DNA from: Poriferisodalis sp965208485
GTDB lineage: Bacteria; Actinomycetota; Acidimicrobiia; Acidimicrobiales; Poriferisodalaceae
Length of the DNA: 64,000 bases
Assembly (NCBI RefSeq): GCF_965208485.1
Contig: NZ_OZ242344.1
Coordinates: 2,046,001 to 2,110,000 of the forward strand
Direction of reading: 5' to 3'
Shown here one piece after another: positions 15,825-24,750 of the stretch. Under the pieces are notes generated by a model. It did not search any database. It had not been told where the DNA came from and saw nothing but the letters and a program-made list of their open reading frames with translations. How positions within the stretch are numbered: the first letter of the stretch is position 1; every line of letters starts with the position of its first letter. The position numbers were made by a program, and so were the translations under genes.

Positions 15825-18800
15825 TCATCCCGCGGCGGCCTCCAGCGGCAGTCCGTAACCGCCGCCTCCGGGCGTGTGGATCTCCATCACATCGCCTTCG
15901 CTGACCTCCACCCGGGCACAGCCGGCCAGCTCGGTGACGGTGCCGTCGACCCGTTCGAGCAGGTTGCGCCCGCGCGCACCGTCCTCGCCTCCGGCGACGC
16001 CGAACGGGGCGATCCGCCGACAGCTCGACAGCAGGTTCGCCGTCATCGGCTCGCCGAAGCGCAGGCGTCGCACGACGCCGTCGCCCCCGTTGTTCGCGCC
16101 ACGACCGCCCGAGCCTCGGCGCACCTCGAAGCGCTCCAGCAGCACCGGATGGCGCTGCTCGAGGATCTCGGGATCGGTGAGGCGGGTGTTGGTCATGTGC
16201 GTGTGCACCGCATCGGCGCCGGGGCGGCGCGCCGTGGCGCCCGCTCCCCCGCAGATCGTCTCGTAGTACTGGTGAGCGTCGTTGCCCCAGATGAAGTTGT
16301 TCATCGTGCCCTGCGATGCCGCAATCACCCCCAACGCGCCGAACAGCGCATCGGTGATCTGCTGGGAGGTCTCGACGTTGCCGGCAATGACCGCGGCGGG
16401 CGGGCGCGGCGACAGCATCGAGGGATCGGGCACCACCAGCTCCAGCGGGCGCAGGCAGCCCGCATTGAGCGGGATGGCGTCGTCGACCATGCAGCGGAAC
16501 ACGTACAGCACCGCCGAGCGGCACACCGCCACCGGGGCATTGAAGTTGCCCGGATGCTGCCCGCTGGTGCCGGTGAAGTCGACGACGGCACTGCGCCCCG
16601 CGGCATCCACTGTGATGCGGACGCAGATGACGCTGCCGTCGTCGAGCTCCATCCGGTAGCTGCCCCGAAAATTGTCATTGTCGAGCGCATCGATGACCCG
16701 CCGCACCATCTCCTCGGCGTTGTCGGCGACGTGGCCCATGTAAGCGTGCACGACCTCCAGGCCGTAGTACTCGACGATGCGGGCCAACTCGACGGCACCC
16801 CGCTCGCACGCAGCCACCTGGGCACGCAGGTCGGCAACGTTCTGGTCGGGATTGCGGGCCGGCCACGGACCGCTGGCGAGCACCCCGCGCACCTTGTCCT
16901 CCAGGAAGCGGCCCCCGGCGACGATCTGCAGGTTGTCGAGCACCAGCCCTTCCTGGTCGATGGTGGTCGAGTCGGCCGGGGCCGAACCGGGCACGCTGCC
17001 GCCGATGTCCGCGTGGTGGCCGCGGGAGGCGACGTAGAAGATCCGCTCACTGCCCGAAGCGTCGAACACCGGGCGCACGACCGTCACGTCCGGCAGGTGG
17101 GTGCCGCCGTTGTAGGGGTTGTTGAGCACGAACACGTCGCCGGGCGACATCTCGGGGTTCTGTTCGATGACGGTCCGGATGGACTCGCTCATCGAGCCGA
17201 GATGCACCGGCAGGTGCGGCGCGTTGGCGACGAGCTCGCCAGCGAGATCGAACAGCGCGCAGCTGAAGTCACGCCGCTCCTTGATGTTCACCGACACAGC
17301 CGTGTGCTCGAGCACCACGCCCATCTGCTCGGCGATGTTCATGAACAGGTTGTTGAAGATCTCGAGCTGCACCGGATCGACGCTGGTGCCGATCGCCAAG
17401 CGTGACGGCCGTGTCGTCACCCGCTCGAGCACGAGGTCGCCGCGGTCGGTGACGGTGCCCTGCCAGCCAGGCTCGATCATGGTGGTGGCGTTCGGCTCCA
17501 CCACCACCGCCGGGCCGGCCATGACAGCACCCGGCGCCAGCGCCGTCCGATCCCAGAACGGCGTGTCGTACGGAGCACAGGTGTGCGGGGACCCGCCGTC
17601 GCGCGACGCTCCGTCATCCGCGGCAGAGGCATCTGCACTCATGTAGGTGGTGTGCGTGGCGAGCAGCGGGTCACGGTCGTCAGCCGCCGGTGTCGCCGGA
17701 GGCGGATCGACCGCGTGTCCGCGCGCCTCAATGTGCAGCGCGTCGACCACGAGCACTGTCGCGGAGTTCGCCGTTGCGCGCGAACTCCATCGAATGCCCC
17801 CGTCAGTTTCAGCAGCCATTTCTTCCCGCTCGTGTTCCCCGTCTCGATTCACTTCGGACTCACGGGCCGCTTGGGCCCTAGGCGGACTGAAGCCGAATCT
17901 CGTCCGGTGCGCATTCGCGAAGTCGCGTGCAACTTCGTCGGCTGTGCTTGCCAACGGCACTTCCAGTGTCGTGTCCGAGCCCCGGTAGCGGACGGCGAGA
18001 CGCCCGGTCACCTCGATCCGGCCGGTCGGCACACCCGCTGCGGCGACGGCCTCGATGGCCGCCGGTCTGGCGGCCGCCAAGCGTTCGCCGAGGTCAGCGA
18101 TCAGCGCTTCGTCCAGCGGCGCCTCGACGGGTTCCGAGCGCAGGTCGGTGACATCTGCCAGCCCGATGCCGAGCGCCGAGAGCACTCCGGCGTGAGGGTG
18201 GATGAGGATGGCGGTGATACCCAGCCGGTCCGCCACCCGGCAGGCGTGCTGACCGCCGGCACCGCCGAAGCACACCAGCGTGTAGGCGGTGATGTCGTGG
18301 CCCCGCTCGGTGCTGATCTTGCGGATCGCATTGGCCATGTTCTCCGCCGCGATCTCGCCGTACCCGAACGCCACTTCCGCAGTGCTGCGCCGGACGCCAG
18401 TGGATTCCGCGATCTGGTCCGCCAACGAGGCGATGCCGCTGACAGACGCCGCAACATCGAGCGGCTGCGTGCCATCGGCGCCGAACACCGCAGGGAAGCA
18501 CTCGGGCCGGATGACGCCGAGCACGGCGTTGGCGTCGGTGAGCGCGAGCGGGCCGCCGTTGCCGTAACAGGCCGGGCCGGGGTTCGCACCGGCCGATTCG
18601 GGCCCGACCCGCAGGCGGCTGCCGTCGAAGGTGAGCAGCGAGCCGCCGCCGGCCGCGACCGTGTGCATGTCGATGATGGGTGTGCGAACCCGGATGCCTG
18701 CGACCTCGGTCTCATTGGCTCGCTCGAACTCGCCGGCGAAGTGTGAGACATCGGTCGACGTTCCGCCCATGTCGAAGCCGATGACGCGCTCGAAGCCGGC

Positions 18801-19850
18801 TGCCTGCGCGATCCGCGCCATGCCCACCACGCCGCCGGCGGGCCCTGACAGCAAGGCGTCGCGCCCGGTGAAGCGCCGGGCATCGGCCAAGCCGCCGTTG
18901 GACTGCATGAACTGCAGCTGCGGGCCCTCAGCAGACGCTGTCGTGCCATCGCTTTGCGCAGCGTCGCCGCTGCCGATTCTCGATGCCACGGCGTCGACTG
19001 TGCCGATTCTCGATGCCACGGCGTCGACTGTGCCGATTCTCGATGCCACGGCGTCGACTGTGCCGATTCTCGATGCCACGGCGTCGACGTAGCTGCGCAG
19101 GATCGGGGACAGGTAGGCGTCGGCCACGGTGGTGTCGCCGCGGGGAACGATCTTGACCAGGGGGTCCACCTCATGGCTGACCGAGACCTGCTCAAAACCA
19201 AGCTCTCGGGCCGCAGCGGCAAGCGCGGCTTCGTGGGACGGGTGCCGGTAGCCGTGCACCAGCACGATGGCGACCGCCTGCATCCCCCGCTCGCGTGCCG
19301 CGGCCATGCCGGCGGTCGCCGAGTCCAGGTCCAGCGGGCAGAGCACGGTGCCGTCGGCGGCAACGCGCTCGTCGACCTCGAGCACCTCCGCGTAGAGCAT
19401 CTCGGGCAACACGATGTCGAGCTTGAACAGGTGCGGGCGGGTCTGGTACCCGATGCGCAGGACGTCGCCGAAGCCGGCCGTCGTGACGAACAGGGTCGGC
19501 ACGCCGCGACGCTGCAGCAGCGCGTTGGTGGCCACCGTGGTGCCCATCTTCACCGACCTGATGCGCTCGGGCGGCAGCGGCTCGTCGCGGGGGACGTCGA
19601 GCAGGTCGGCAATCGCGGTCGTGGCAGCGTCGTCGTAGCGGCGCGGATCCTCGCTCAGCAGCTTGTGCGTCACGAGGCTGCCGTCGGGCCGGCGAGCCAC
19701 CACGTCGGTGAAGGTGCCGCCGCGATCCACCCAGAAGTCCCAGCCGCCCTGCGCTTCCCGCTCTTGTTCCCCGTCTCGATTCAATTCGGGCTCACGGGCC
19801 GCTCGGGCCACGGCTTCGCCTGCCGGCTCAGCCTCTGGCGACACGCTCAT
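15825..19850 (-). CDS. Hydantoinase/5-oxoprolinase, fused HyuA-HyuB type
   Basis: Predicted 1341-aa cytoplasmic enzyme with the HyuA-type half first (DFWVDRGGTFTDVVARRPDG at 37-56; VIGFDMGGTSTDVS, the actin-like ATP site; GGAGGQHACRVADRLGI) and the HyuB-type half from about residue 820 (DPVQLEIFNNLFMNIAEQMG, then NNPYNGGTHLPDV and RGHHADIGG). This order and length match ATP-dependent 5-oxoprolinases; related enzymes hydrolyse hydantoins or carboxylate acetone, so the substrate stays open. Unusual inserts: a 10-residue unit (TVDAVASRIG) tandemly repeated near residue 265, and two copies of an Arg/Glu-rich peptide, near the N-terminus and near residue 660. These look like in-frame repeat expansions in loops. 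It sits between RidA and the acyl-CoA dehydrogenase. Confidence 0.88.
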   Translation of the reverse strand: MSVSPEAEPAGEAVARAAREPELNRDGEQEREAQGGWDFWVDRGGTFTDVVARRPDGSLVTHKLLSEDPRRYDDAATTAIADLLDVPRDEPLPPERIRSVKMGTTVATNALLQRRGVPTLFVTTAGFGDVLRIGYQTRPHLFKLDIVLPEMLYAEVLEVDERVAADGTVLCPLDLDSATAGMAAARERGMQAVAIVLVHGYRHPSHEAALAAAARELGFEQVSVSHEVDPLVKIVPRGDTTVADAYLSPILRSYVDAVASRIGTVDAVASRIGTVDAVASRIGTVDAVASRIGSGDAAQSDGTTASAEGPQLQFMQSNGGLADARRFTGRDALLSGPAGGVVGMARIAQAAGFERVIGFDMGGTSTDVSHFAGEFERANETEVAGIRVRTPIIDMHTVAAGGGSLLTFDGSRLRVGPESAGANPGPACYGNGGPLALTDANAVLGVIRPECFPAVFGADGTQPLDVAASVSGIASLADQIAESTGVRRSTAEVAFGYGEIAAENMANAIRKISTERGHDITAYTLVCFGGAGGQHACRVADRLGITAILIHPHAGVLSALGIGLADVTDLRSEPVEAPLDEALIADLGERLAAARPAAIEAVAAAGVPTGRIEVTGRLAVRYRGSDTTLEVPLASTADEVARDFANAHRTRFGFSPPRAQAARESEVNRDGEHEREEMAAETDGGIRWSSRATANSATVLVVDALHIEARGHAVDPPPATPAADDRDPLLATHTTYMSADASAADDGASRDGGSPHTCAPYDTPFWDRTALAPGAVMAGPAVVVEPNATTMIEPGWQGTVTDRGDLVLERVTTRPSRLAIGTSVDPVQLEIFNNLFMNIAEQMGVVLEHTAVSVNIKERRDFSCALFDLAGELVANAPHLPVHLGSMSESIRTVIEQNPEMSPGDVFVLNNPYNGGTHLPDVTVVRPVFDASGSERIFYVASRGHHADIGGSVPGSAPADSTTIDQEGLVLDNLQIVAGGRFLEDKVRGVLASGPWPARNPDQNVADLRAQVAACERGAVELARIVEYYGLEVVHAYMGHVADNAEEMVRRVIDALDNDNFRGSYRMELDDGSVICVRITVDAAGRSAVVDFTGTSGQHPGNFNAPVAVCRSAVLYVFRCMVDDAIPLNAGCLRPLELVVPDPSMLSPRPPAAVIAGNVETSQQITDALFGALGVIAASQGTMNNFIWGNDAHQYYETICGGAGATARRPGADAVHTHMTNTRLTDPEILEQRHPVLLERFEVRRGSGGRGANNGGDGVVRRLRFGEPMTANLLSSCRRIAPFGVAGGEDGARGRNLLERVDGTVTELAGCARVEVSEGDVMEIHTPGGGGYGLPLEAAAG
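17823..17877. repeat. 55-bp dispersed in-frame repeat, copy 1
   Basis: About 90 percent identical to 19755-19809, same orientation and same reading frame of the hydantoinase gene, encoding ARESEVNRDGEHERE-type peptide between the HyuA and HyuB halves. Confidence 0.75.
18971..19089. repeat. 30-bp tandem repeat, four units, in frame
   Basis: Four head-to-tail 30-bp units, nearly perfect, inside the HyuA half of the hydantoinase gene. Each adds ten residues (TVDAVASRIG), so the frame is kept whatever the copy number. Confidence 0.9.
19755..19809. repeat. 55-bp dispersed in-frame repeat, copy 2
   Basis: Partner of 17823-17877. It encodes AREPELNRDGEQERE near the N-terminus of the hydantoinase/oxoprolinase, before the conserved DFWVDRGGTFTD start of the domain. 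Confidence 0.75.
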
Positions 19851-19900
19851 GGCAGGACCCTATGGGCCGTCGACAACGCGGTCCGTCTCACGGCCTGTTC

Positions 19901-20308
19901 TCAGTCAGGAACGACGGCCGTAGCGATGATCTCCACCATCGCATCGGGCTCGACCAAACCGGTCGTCCCCAGCAGCGCCATCGCCGGGAAGTGCCGGTCG
20001 AGATGCTTGCGATGGGCAGCCCCGACGCCGCGGAGGTCGGCCCGGTAGGCCTGAACATCGGTCGCATACACGACCAGCGACACGATGTCGTGCGCCTCAC
20101 CGCCGGCGTACGCCAGCGCCTCGACGACGTTGCCGAGCGCCACGTCGTACTGCTCGGCGAAGGTGTCGCCGACGACGGCCCCGGTCGGGTCCGCAGCGAT
20201 CTGCCCTGCGAGGTAGACGGTCCGCCCGTCGGCCGGCACGACGGCGTGCGCGAAGCCGGGGGACGGCGACATGGAGGCGGGGCTGATCAGCCGGTGCGGC
20301 GTGGTCAC
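19901..20308 (-). CDS. RidA/YjgF family protein
   Basis: Predicted 135-aa protein of the RidA (YjgF/YER057c/UK114) family, normal length. It shows the family strand AVVPADGRTVYLAGQIAAD, the helix EQYDVALGNVVEALAYAGG and the C-terminal strand EPDAMVEIIATAVV. RidA proteins deaminate reactive enamine/imine intermediates; the canonical Arg near residue 105 is not clear here, so a divergent subgroup is likely. It lies directly after the damaged enoyl-CoA hydratase. SDR, hydratase and RidA in a row recall 2-aminobenzoyl-CoA-type degradation clusters, which is a context inference only. Confidence 0.85.
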   Translation of the reverse strand: MTTPHRLISPASMSPSPGFAHAVVPADGRTVYLAGQIAADPTGAVVGDTFAEQYDVALGNVVEALAYAGGEAHDIVSLVVYATDVQAYRADLRGVGAAHRKHLDRHFPAMALLGTTGLVEPDAMVEIIATAVVPD

Positions 20309-20309
20309 G

Positions 20310-20825
20310 TCATCGTCCTTCTGTGCTTGCGAGCCTGCGCTTCATCGTCCAGTCCAGTTCGGCGCCTCCGAAGCGCCGAACGCACGGTGGAACTCTGCGT
20401 GATCGTCGGTGCGCATGAGCAGCGCCTGGGTCATGGCTTCCAGCTCGATGGCGGCGGGCAGGCTCATGTCCGTTGACGGCGGCGATGATCGGGATCGGGC
20501 ACTCGCGCATGTTCTGAATCACCGCACCGGTCATGTGGGTGAATTCGAGCAGCTGCTTCGGGTCGAACTTCACGAGCTCGCCGATGATCTCGTCGACGTC
20601 CCCGCCCGAGCAGAAGCCCCGGCCCTCGCCGGTGATGACGATGGCGTCGATGTCGCCGCGCAGCGGCGCCTCCCGGAACAGGTCCCGCAAGTCGGCGTAG
20701 ATGTCGAACGTGAGCGCGTTGAGCTTGTCGGGCCGCTGGAAGGTGATGGTGGCCACCCGGTCGTCGACGCTGAAGTCGAAGTGCTTCCAATCGTCGGTGA
20801 AGCGGGCGGATGCACGGAATGTCAT
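20310..20825 (-). pseudogene. Enoyl-CoA hydratase with internal deletion and frameshift
   Basis: The first 120 residues are a good crotonase fold (VATITFQRPDKLNALTFDIY, then GEGRGFCSGGDVDEI for the first oxyanion loop, ending PIPIIAAVNG). The next codons should give the second oxyanion loop. Instead the frame changes, and another frame reads AAIELEAMTQALLMRTDDH and ends PNWTGR at 20342, the normal C-terminus of this group. So roughly the middle third of the gene is deleted and the ends are joined out of frame. The remaining open frame adds about 45 unrelated residues. ATG 20825 overlaps the SDR stop (ATGA). The product cannot be an active hydratase, so the pathway is probably broken or served by another copy. 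Confidence 0.8.
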
Positions 20826-21532
20826 GACGGGCCTCCGTCCAGCACGATCTCCTGCCCGCTGAGGTCGCCGGCCAGCAGCTCCATCACCGCGTCGACCACC
20901 TCGGCGATCTCGATGATCCGGCCGTGCGGCGTGGCCTTGGCCAATGCGGCCTCGGCATCAGCGAGGTTCTTGCCGGTCCGTTCGGCGATGTTGGCGATCG
21001 TGGCCACGGTCATCTCTGTGCGGACAAAGGTGGGGCACACCGAGTTGACGGTGACCCCGGTGCCGGCCACTTCGGCCGCCACGACCCGCATAAGGCCCAT
21101 CACCGCATGCTTGGAGGCGGCGTAGGCGGCGATGTAGGGGGCGCCCTCGACGCCGGCAATGGACGCAACGGTCACGATCCTGCCGGCGTTGCGTTTGAGC
21201 ATCTGGTCGATAACCGCTTGAGTGCACAGGAACGCCCCGGTGGCATTGACCGCCATGTTGCGGTTCCACTCCTCGAGCGTCGTGCGACCCAGCCGGTTCG
21301 AGCCTGACACCCCCGCGTTGTTCACGAGGACGTCCACCGATCCGATGGCCACGAAGGTCGCGGCCACCTGGGAGGGATCCGTGACGTCGCAGATACGAGC
21401 CTCGACACCGTCCGGCGGTGCTGGGGGTTCAGAGGTCGCCAGCGCGATGACATGGTGACCTTCAGCGGCAAGCTCAGCGCTGATGGCCCCGCCGATCCCG
21501 CGGGTCCCCCCGGTGACCACGGCTGTGTTCAT
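20822..21532 (-). CDS. Short-chain dehydrogenase/reductase
   Basis: Predicted 236-aa classical SDR. It has the NAD(P)-binding TGGTRGIGGAI (residues 7-17), the D-x-x-D region CDVTDPSQV, NNAG (NNAGVSG), the catalytic Ser in VTVASIAGVEG, YAASKHAVMGL (Tyr/Lys pair) and the C-terminal GQEIVLDGG. ATG 21532 begins exactly at the glycine-rich strand; a much longer upstream frame runs into the IS1380 element and is not coding. It is the first gene of the catabolic block. The IS1380 element ends 40 bp upstream, so the original promoter has probably been lost or replaced. It likely oxidises a hydroxyacyl-CoA or similar alcohol. Confidence 0.9.
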   Translation of the reverse strand: MNTAVVTGGTRGIGGAISAELAAEGHHVIALATSEPPAPPDGVEARICDVTDPSQVAATFVAIGSVDVLVNNAGVSGSNRLGRTTLEEWNRNMAVNATGAFLCTQAVIDQMLKRNAGRIVTVASIAGVEGAPYIAAYAASKHAVMGLMRVVAAEVAGTGVTVNSVCPTFVRTEMTVATIANIAERTGKNLADAEAALAKATPHGRIIEIAEVVDAVMELLAGDLSGQEIVLDGGPS

Positions 21533-21572
21533 TGCGCCGCCTCGGGGGCACACCCGTCGACCGTGCCGGCCT

Positions 21573-23212
21573 CTTAGCCCAGATCCACCGGTTCGGTTGG
21601 GCTGGTGGGGTTTGCGTCCACCAGAAAGGCCTCCTGGGGTGGCATTTTGCCGGTTGTGAGATCGCGGCGTGATGCCATGACGGGAGGCGCTTTCTGTGAG
21701 CGATGATACGCGGTTGTTGGACCGGGTCGTGGCAGTGTTCGACGAGGGCTCGTTGGTGGGGGACGCTGGTCTGCTGGCGGTGGGCACGCTGGCGGGCCGG
21801 CTGGGCTTGGAGGGCTTGATCGACGAGACTGTGCGTCCGCCGGCGGCGGGCCGCGGGTCGGGAGCGAAGGTGCTCACGGCGGTGTGCTCGATGCTGGTGG
21901 GCGGGTCGTTCTTTTCTGACGCGGATCGGCTGCGGGCCGGCTCGGCTGGGGCGGTGGTTGGGTTCGCGCCGGTGGCGCCGTCCACGCTGGGGACGTTCGC
22001 GAGGTCGTTCTCGTGGGGTCATGTGCGTCAGCTGGACCGCGCCCAGGAGCTGGCTTTGGGCCGCGCGTGGGACGCAGGCGCCGCCCCGGCGGCGGAACGG
22101 GTCACGGTCGATGTCGATTCCACGGTCGCGGTGGTGCACAGCGACGCGAAGGGCGGCGCTGCATACGGGCACGGTGGGCGGCTGGGATATCACCCGCTGG
22201 TGGCTTCACGCGACGACACCGGCGAGATCGTGCACAGCCGGATGCGCAAGGGCTCCTCCCAGCGGGGCCATGTCCGCTTCTTCGCCGAGACCGTCAACCG
22301 GGTGCGCCGTCTCGCCCCGGACGCGGAGCTGACGGTTCGCGCGGACGCGGGGTTCTTGTCGTGGGGCCTGGTCGACAAGCTCGACGCGCTCGACGCCAGG
22401 TTCGTGATCGCTGTCGCCTCCAACCCCGCCGTCGGCAGGGCCGTCGCGGCCGTCGACGATGCGGACTGGACCCCGATCGGCTACACCGACGACGGCGAGG
22501 CCCAAGTCGCCGAAACGACGCTCACCAGCGCACGGCGGCCCAACCGCAAGCCCGAGCGCACGGTGCGGCTGGTGGTGCGCCGCACCCGCCTGGTCGGCGA
22601 CCAGGCCGACCTGTTCCCCAACTGGCGCCACCACACATTCGTCACCGACATCAGCGAAGCCGAACTCGACACCAAAGCAGCCGACGCCGCCTGCCGATCC
22701 CACGCACGCGTCGAGCTCGCCACCGGGGACCTCAAAGCCGGCGGCCTCGCCCACAGCCCCTCAGCCAGCTTCACCGCCAACGCCGCCTGGCTCGCCTGCG
22801 CCGCCTTGGCCCACAACATCGCACGCTGGACAGCACGCATCGGCCAAGTCCACGACCCCCGAAAGCTCACCGTCGGGGCCACCATCGCACGCCGCCTGCT
22901 CACCATGCCCGGCCGGCTCGTCAACCGCAGCGGCCGACCCACCCTGCGGCTCCCGGCCCGACGGCCCTGGGCCGACACGTTCACCACAGCACTGCGACAC
23001 ATCCGCAACCTGCCCCAGCGCTGCTGAACAAACCCCAGCGCCACGCCACGCCGCGCAGCACACCCCCCGGGCGCAGCACACAAACCACCCCCCAAGCCGC
23101 CGCCGACCACCCACGCGTCCGCCCAGCCCTCACCCCGCCCCGACCCCAAACCGCACCACCGACATCCCACCCGACCCCACACCGCACACCCCACCGGTGG
23201 ATCTGGGCTAAG
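21573..23212 (+). mobile_element. IS1380-family insertion sequence, intact-looking
   Basis: A 1640-bp element with perfect 20-bp terminal inverted repeats (21573-21592, CTTAGCCCAGATCCACCGGT, and its complement at 23193-23212) around one transposase gene. No clear target duplication was found. The left side abuts the SDR gene region and the right side an IS3 orfB fragment, so a later deletion may have removed one flank. Confidence 0.85.
21696..23027 (+). CDS. IS1380-family transposase
   Basis: Predicted 443-aa DDE transposase from GTG 21696. The conserved pieces are VTVDVDSTVAVVHSDAKGGA (first Asp), RADAGFLSWGLVDKL (second Asp), the middle FVIAVASNP and the C-terminal ARVELATGDLKAGGLAHSPS with catalytic Glu, followed by ALAHNIARW and ATIARRLLTMPGRLV, typical for IS1380. 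Length and frame are normal, so it may be active. It catalyses cut-and-paste movement of its own element. Confidence 0.88.
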   Translation: MSDDTRLLDRVVAVFDEGSLVGDAGLLAVGTLAGRLGLEGLIDETVRPPAAGRGSGAKVLTAVCSMLVGGSFFSDADRLRAGSAGAVVGFAPVAPSTLGTFARSFSWGHVRQLDRAQELALGRAWDAGAAPAAERVTVDVDSTVAVVHSDAKGGAAYGHGGRLGYHPLVASRDDTGEIVHSRMRKGSSQRGHVRFFAETVNRVRRLAPDAELTVRADAGFLSWGLVDKLDALDARFVIAVASNPAVGRAVAAVDDADWTPIGYTDDGEAQVAETTLTSARRPNRKPERTVRLVVRRTRLVGDQADLFPNWRHHTFVTDISEAELDTKAADAACRSHARVELATGDLKAGGLAHSPSASFTANAAWLACAALAHNIARWTARIGQVHDPRKLTVGATIARRLLTMPGRLVNRSGRPTLRLPARRPWADTFTTALRHIRNLPQRC

Positions 23213-23396
23213 TCTGCCGGGACACGGCGTGGATCTCGCCGATGACATCACCCAGCCAGGCGTGCCGGATCGACCTCGCAGACGGCGGGCGACGCAGCCA
23301 GCCGTAATAGCCCGACACCGACACACCCAACAGGCAGCACGCCCGCTCGATGGGAAGCCCTTCCGCGGCCATCACCTTGATGGCAGCGAACTTCCT
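23213..23396 (-). pseudogene. IS3-family orfB, N-terminal fragment
   Basis: The minus-strand frame reads FAAIKVMAAEGLPIERACCL, LGVSVSGYYGWLRRPPSA and HAWLGDVIGEIHAVSR, the usual beginning of an IS3-group OrfB. It is cut on the left by the IS1380 element and on the right by ISL3 copy 1. With that ISL3 element and one target repeat removed, it joins the orfA at 24751-25032 across an A-rich CCAAAAGGAAG, a plausible -1 frameshift site as used by this family. Confidence 0.8.
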
Positions 23397-24743
23397 GAGC
23401 CTTCGTCCTTTTGTGGGATTCGGGCTGCTGGGTTCGGCGGGGTCAGGTTAGTAGCAGGCCGCGGGCTTCGAAGTTCGTGTAGTTGGTGAAGCCGTGGGCT
23501 TTGCGGCGCAGGATCTGCAGCAGGTTGTTGGTTCCTTCGATGGGTCCGTTGCTGGGCCGGCCGGCTTGGTGCCAGTCGAGGATCTGGGGGTGCCACGCCA
23601 AGAAGGTGTCGACTGTGTCGCTGAACTCGGGGATCAGCCCGGTGCCGTAGATGTCCGCGAACCGGTCGAGCGCTTCGAGGGCGCCCTTTCGGTCCTTGGC
23701 GAGATAGAGGCCGTGCAGCTCGCCGAGCGCGTCCCACGCGGCTTTGAGCCGCGGGTGGGCGGCGAACAGCTCCTCGAGCCGTTGGCGTTCGGCGGCGTCG
23801 AGCTTGTCGGGCCGTCTCATGAGCAAGAACCTGGCCCGGAACACGTCGCGGTCGAACACAGGCTTGGAGCCTTCGGGGCGGCGCTGCACGTCTCGGCGCA
23901 CCGCGGTCAGCCCGGCGGCGAACCATCGGATCACATGGAACCGGTCCAGCACGTGGCGGGCGTGGCCGAGCCGCGCCTCGATGGCGGCCTTGTATGCCTT
24001 GGAACCGTCGGACACCACGACTTTGACGCCTTTGCACCATTTGTGGCCCTGAGCAGCCAGAAACCCCGACAGGGCTTGGCTGTTGCGATGCGGCACCATG
24101 GCGAGCACCTCGCCGGTGTCGCCGTTCACGAGCACCGTCACATAGCGGTGCCGCTTGCGGATCGAGGTCTCGTCCACCAACAGAACACGGCACCGTCGGC
24201 GGCGTCGATGACCGGCGACCAGCCCCGCATAGGCGACCACCAAAGCATTGACCAGCTTCCAGCCCACCTGATGGCGCTTGGCTGCCGCGTTGACCGTCAT
24301 CGCGCGTGCGTCCTGGACCACCCGCCGCGCCAGACGCGCCGTGACGCTGCCCTCGAACGCCGGATGGTCCTCCATGAACCGCCGCCCGCACGGCTCGCAC
24401 ACCATCCGCCGCCGATCCCACACCAACGTGGTCGGCCGGCCCGACACCTCCAAGTCGCGGATCTCGCGGTCCCGGCGGTCATGGACCCTCCCGCTCGGCG
24501 TCCCACAACCCGGGCACTCGGGGCGACGCACCGCCGAGCGCACCCGCACCACCAGCTCCAAAGGCGCGTCGACCGCGACCTCCAGCACCTCAATACGCGG
24601 CAGCCACAGCCGCACCGACATAACATCACGCTTCATCGAGGCCCCCTGGGGTTCGGCGTCTCTCAAACACCGATCCCAGCAGGGCCTCGACCCCTACAAG
24701 CGGACCCTCAACCGCCCCTCATCCCACAAAAAGGCGAAGGACC
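23397..24743 (-). mobile_element. ISL3-family insertion sequence, copy 1
   Basis: A 1347-bp element with imperfect terminal repeats (GAGCCTTCGTCCTTTTGTGG versus GGTCCTTCGCCTTTTTGTGG) and an 8-bp target duplication, AACTTCCT, at 23389-23396 and 24744-24751. It is inserted in an IS3-family element between orfA and orfB. By eye it is identical to the copy at 27675-29021. Confidence 0.93.
23443..24636 (-). CDS. ISL3-family transposase (copy 1)
   Basis: Predicted 397-aa transposase. An N-terminal zinc-binding part (CPGCGTPSGRVHDRRDREIR, then CEPCGRRF) is followed by VLLVDETSIRKRHRYVTVL (first catalytic Asp), VVVSDGSKAYKAAI (second Asp), HVLDRFHVIRWF and, near the end, GPIEGTNNLLQILRRKAHGF with the catalytic Glu. 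ATG 24636 was preferred over an upstream ATG at 24666 because AGGGGG sits six bases before it. Full length, probably functional. Confidence 0.9.
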   Translation of the reverse strand: MKRDVMSVRLWLPRIEVLEVAVDAPLELVVRVRSAVRRPECPGCGTPSGRVHDRRDREIRDLEVSGRPTTLVWDRRRMVCEPCGRRFMEDHPAFEGSVTARLARRVVQDARAMTVNAAAKRHQVGWKLVNALVVAYAGLVAGHRRRRRCRVLLVDETSIRKRHRYVTVLVNGDTGEVLAMVPHRNSQALSGFLAAQGHKWCKGVKVVVSDGSKAYKAAIEARLGHARHVLDRFHVIRWFAAGLTAVRRDVQRRPEGSKPVFDRDVFRARFLLMRRPDKLDAAERQRLEELFAAHPRLKAAWDALGELHGLYLAKDRKGALEALDRFADIYGTGLIPEFSDTVDTFLAWHPQILDWHQAGRPSNGPIEGTNNLLQILRRKAHGFTNYTNFEARGLLLT

Positions 24744-24750
24744 AACTTCC

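Noticed and set aside
15186..17405. 739-codon plus-strand frame opposite the oxoprolinase and acyl-CoA dehydrogenase
   Set aside because: Antisense to two strongly supported enzymes; typical high-GC shadow.
20822..21985. 387-codon version of the SDR gene
   Set aside because: The added N-terminus reads backwards through the IS1380 element; the SDR fold starts at 21532.
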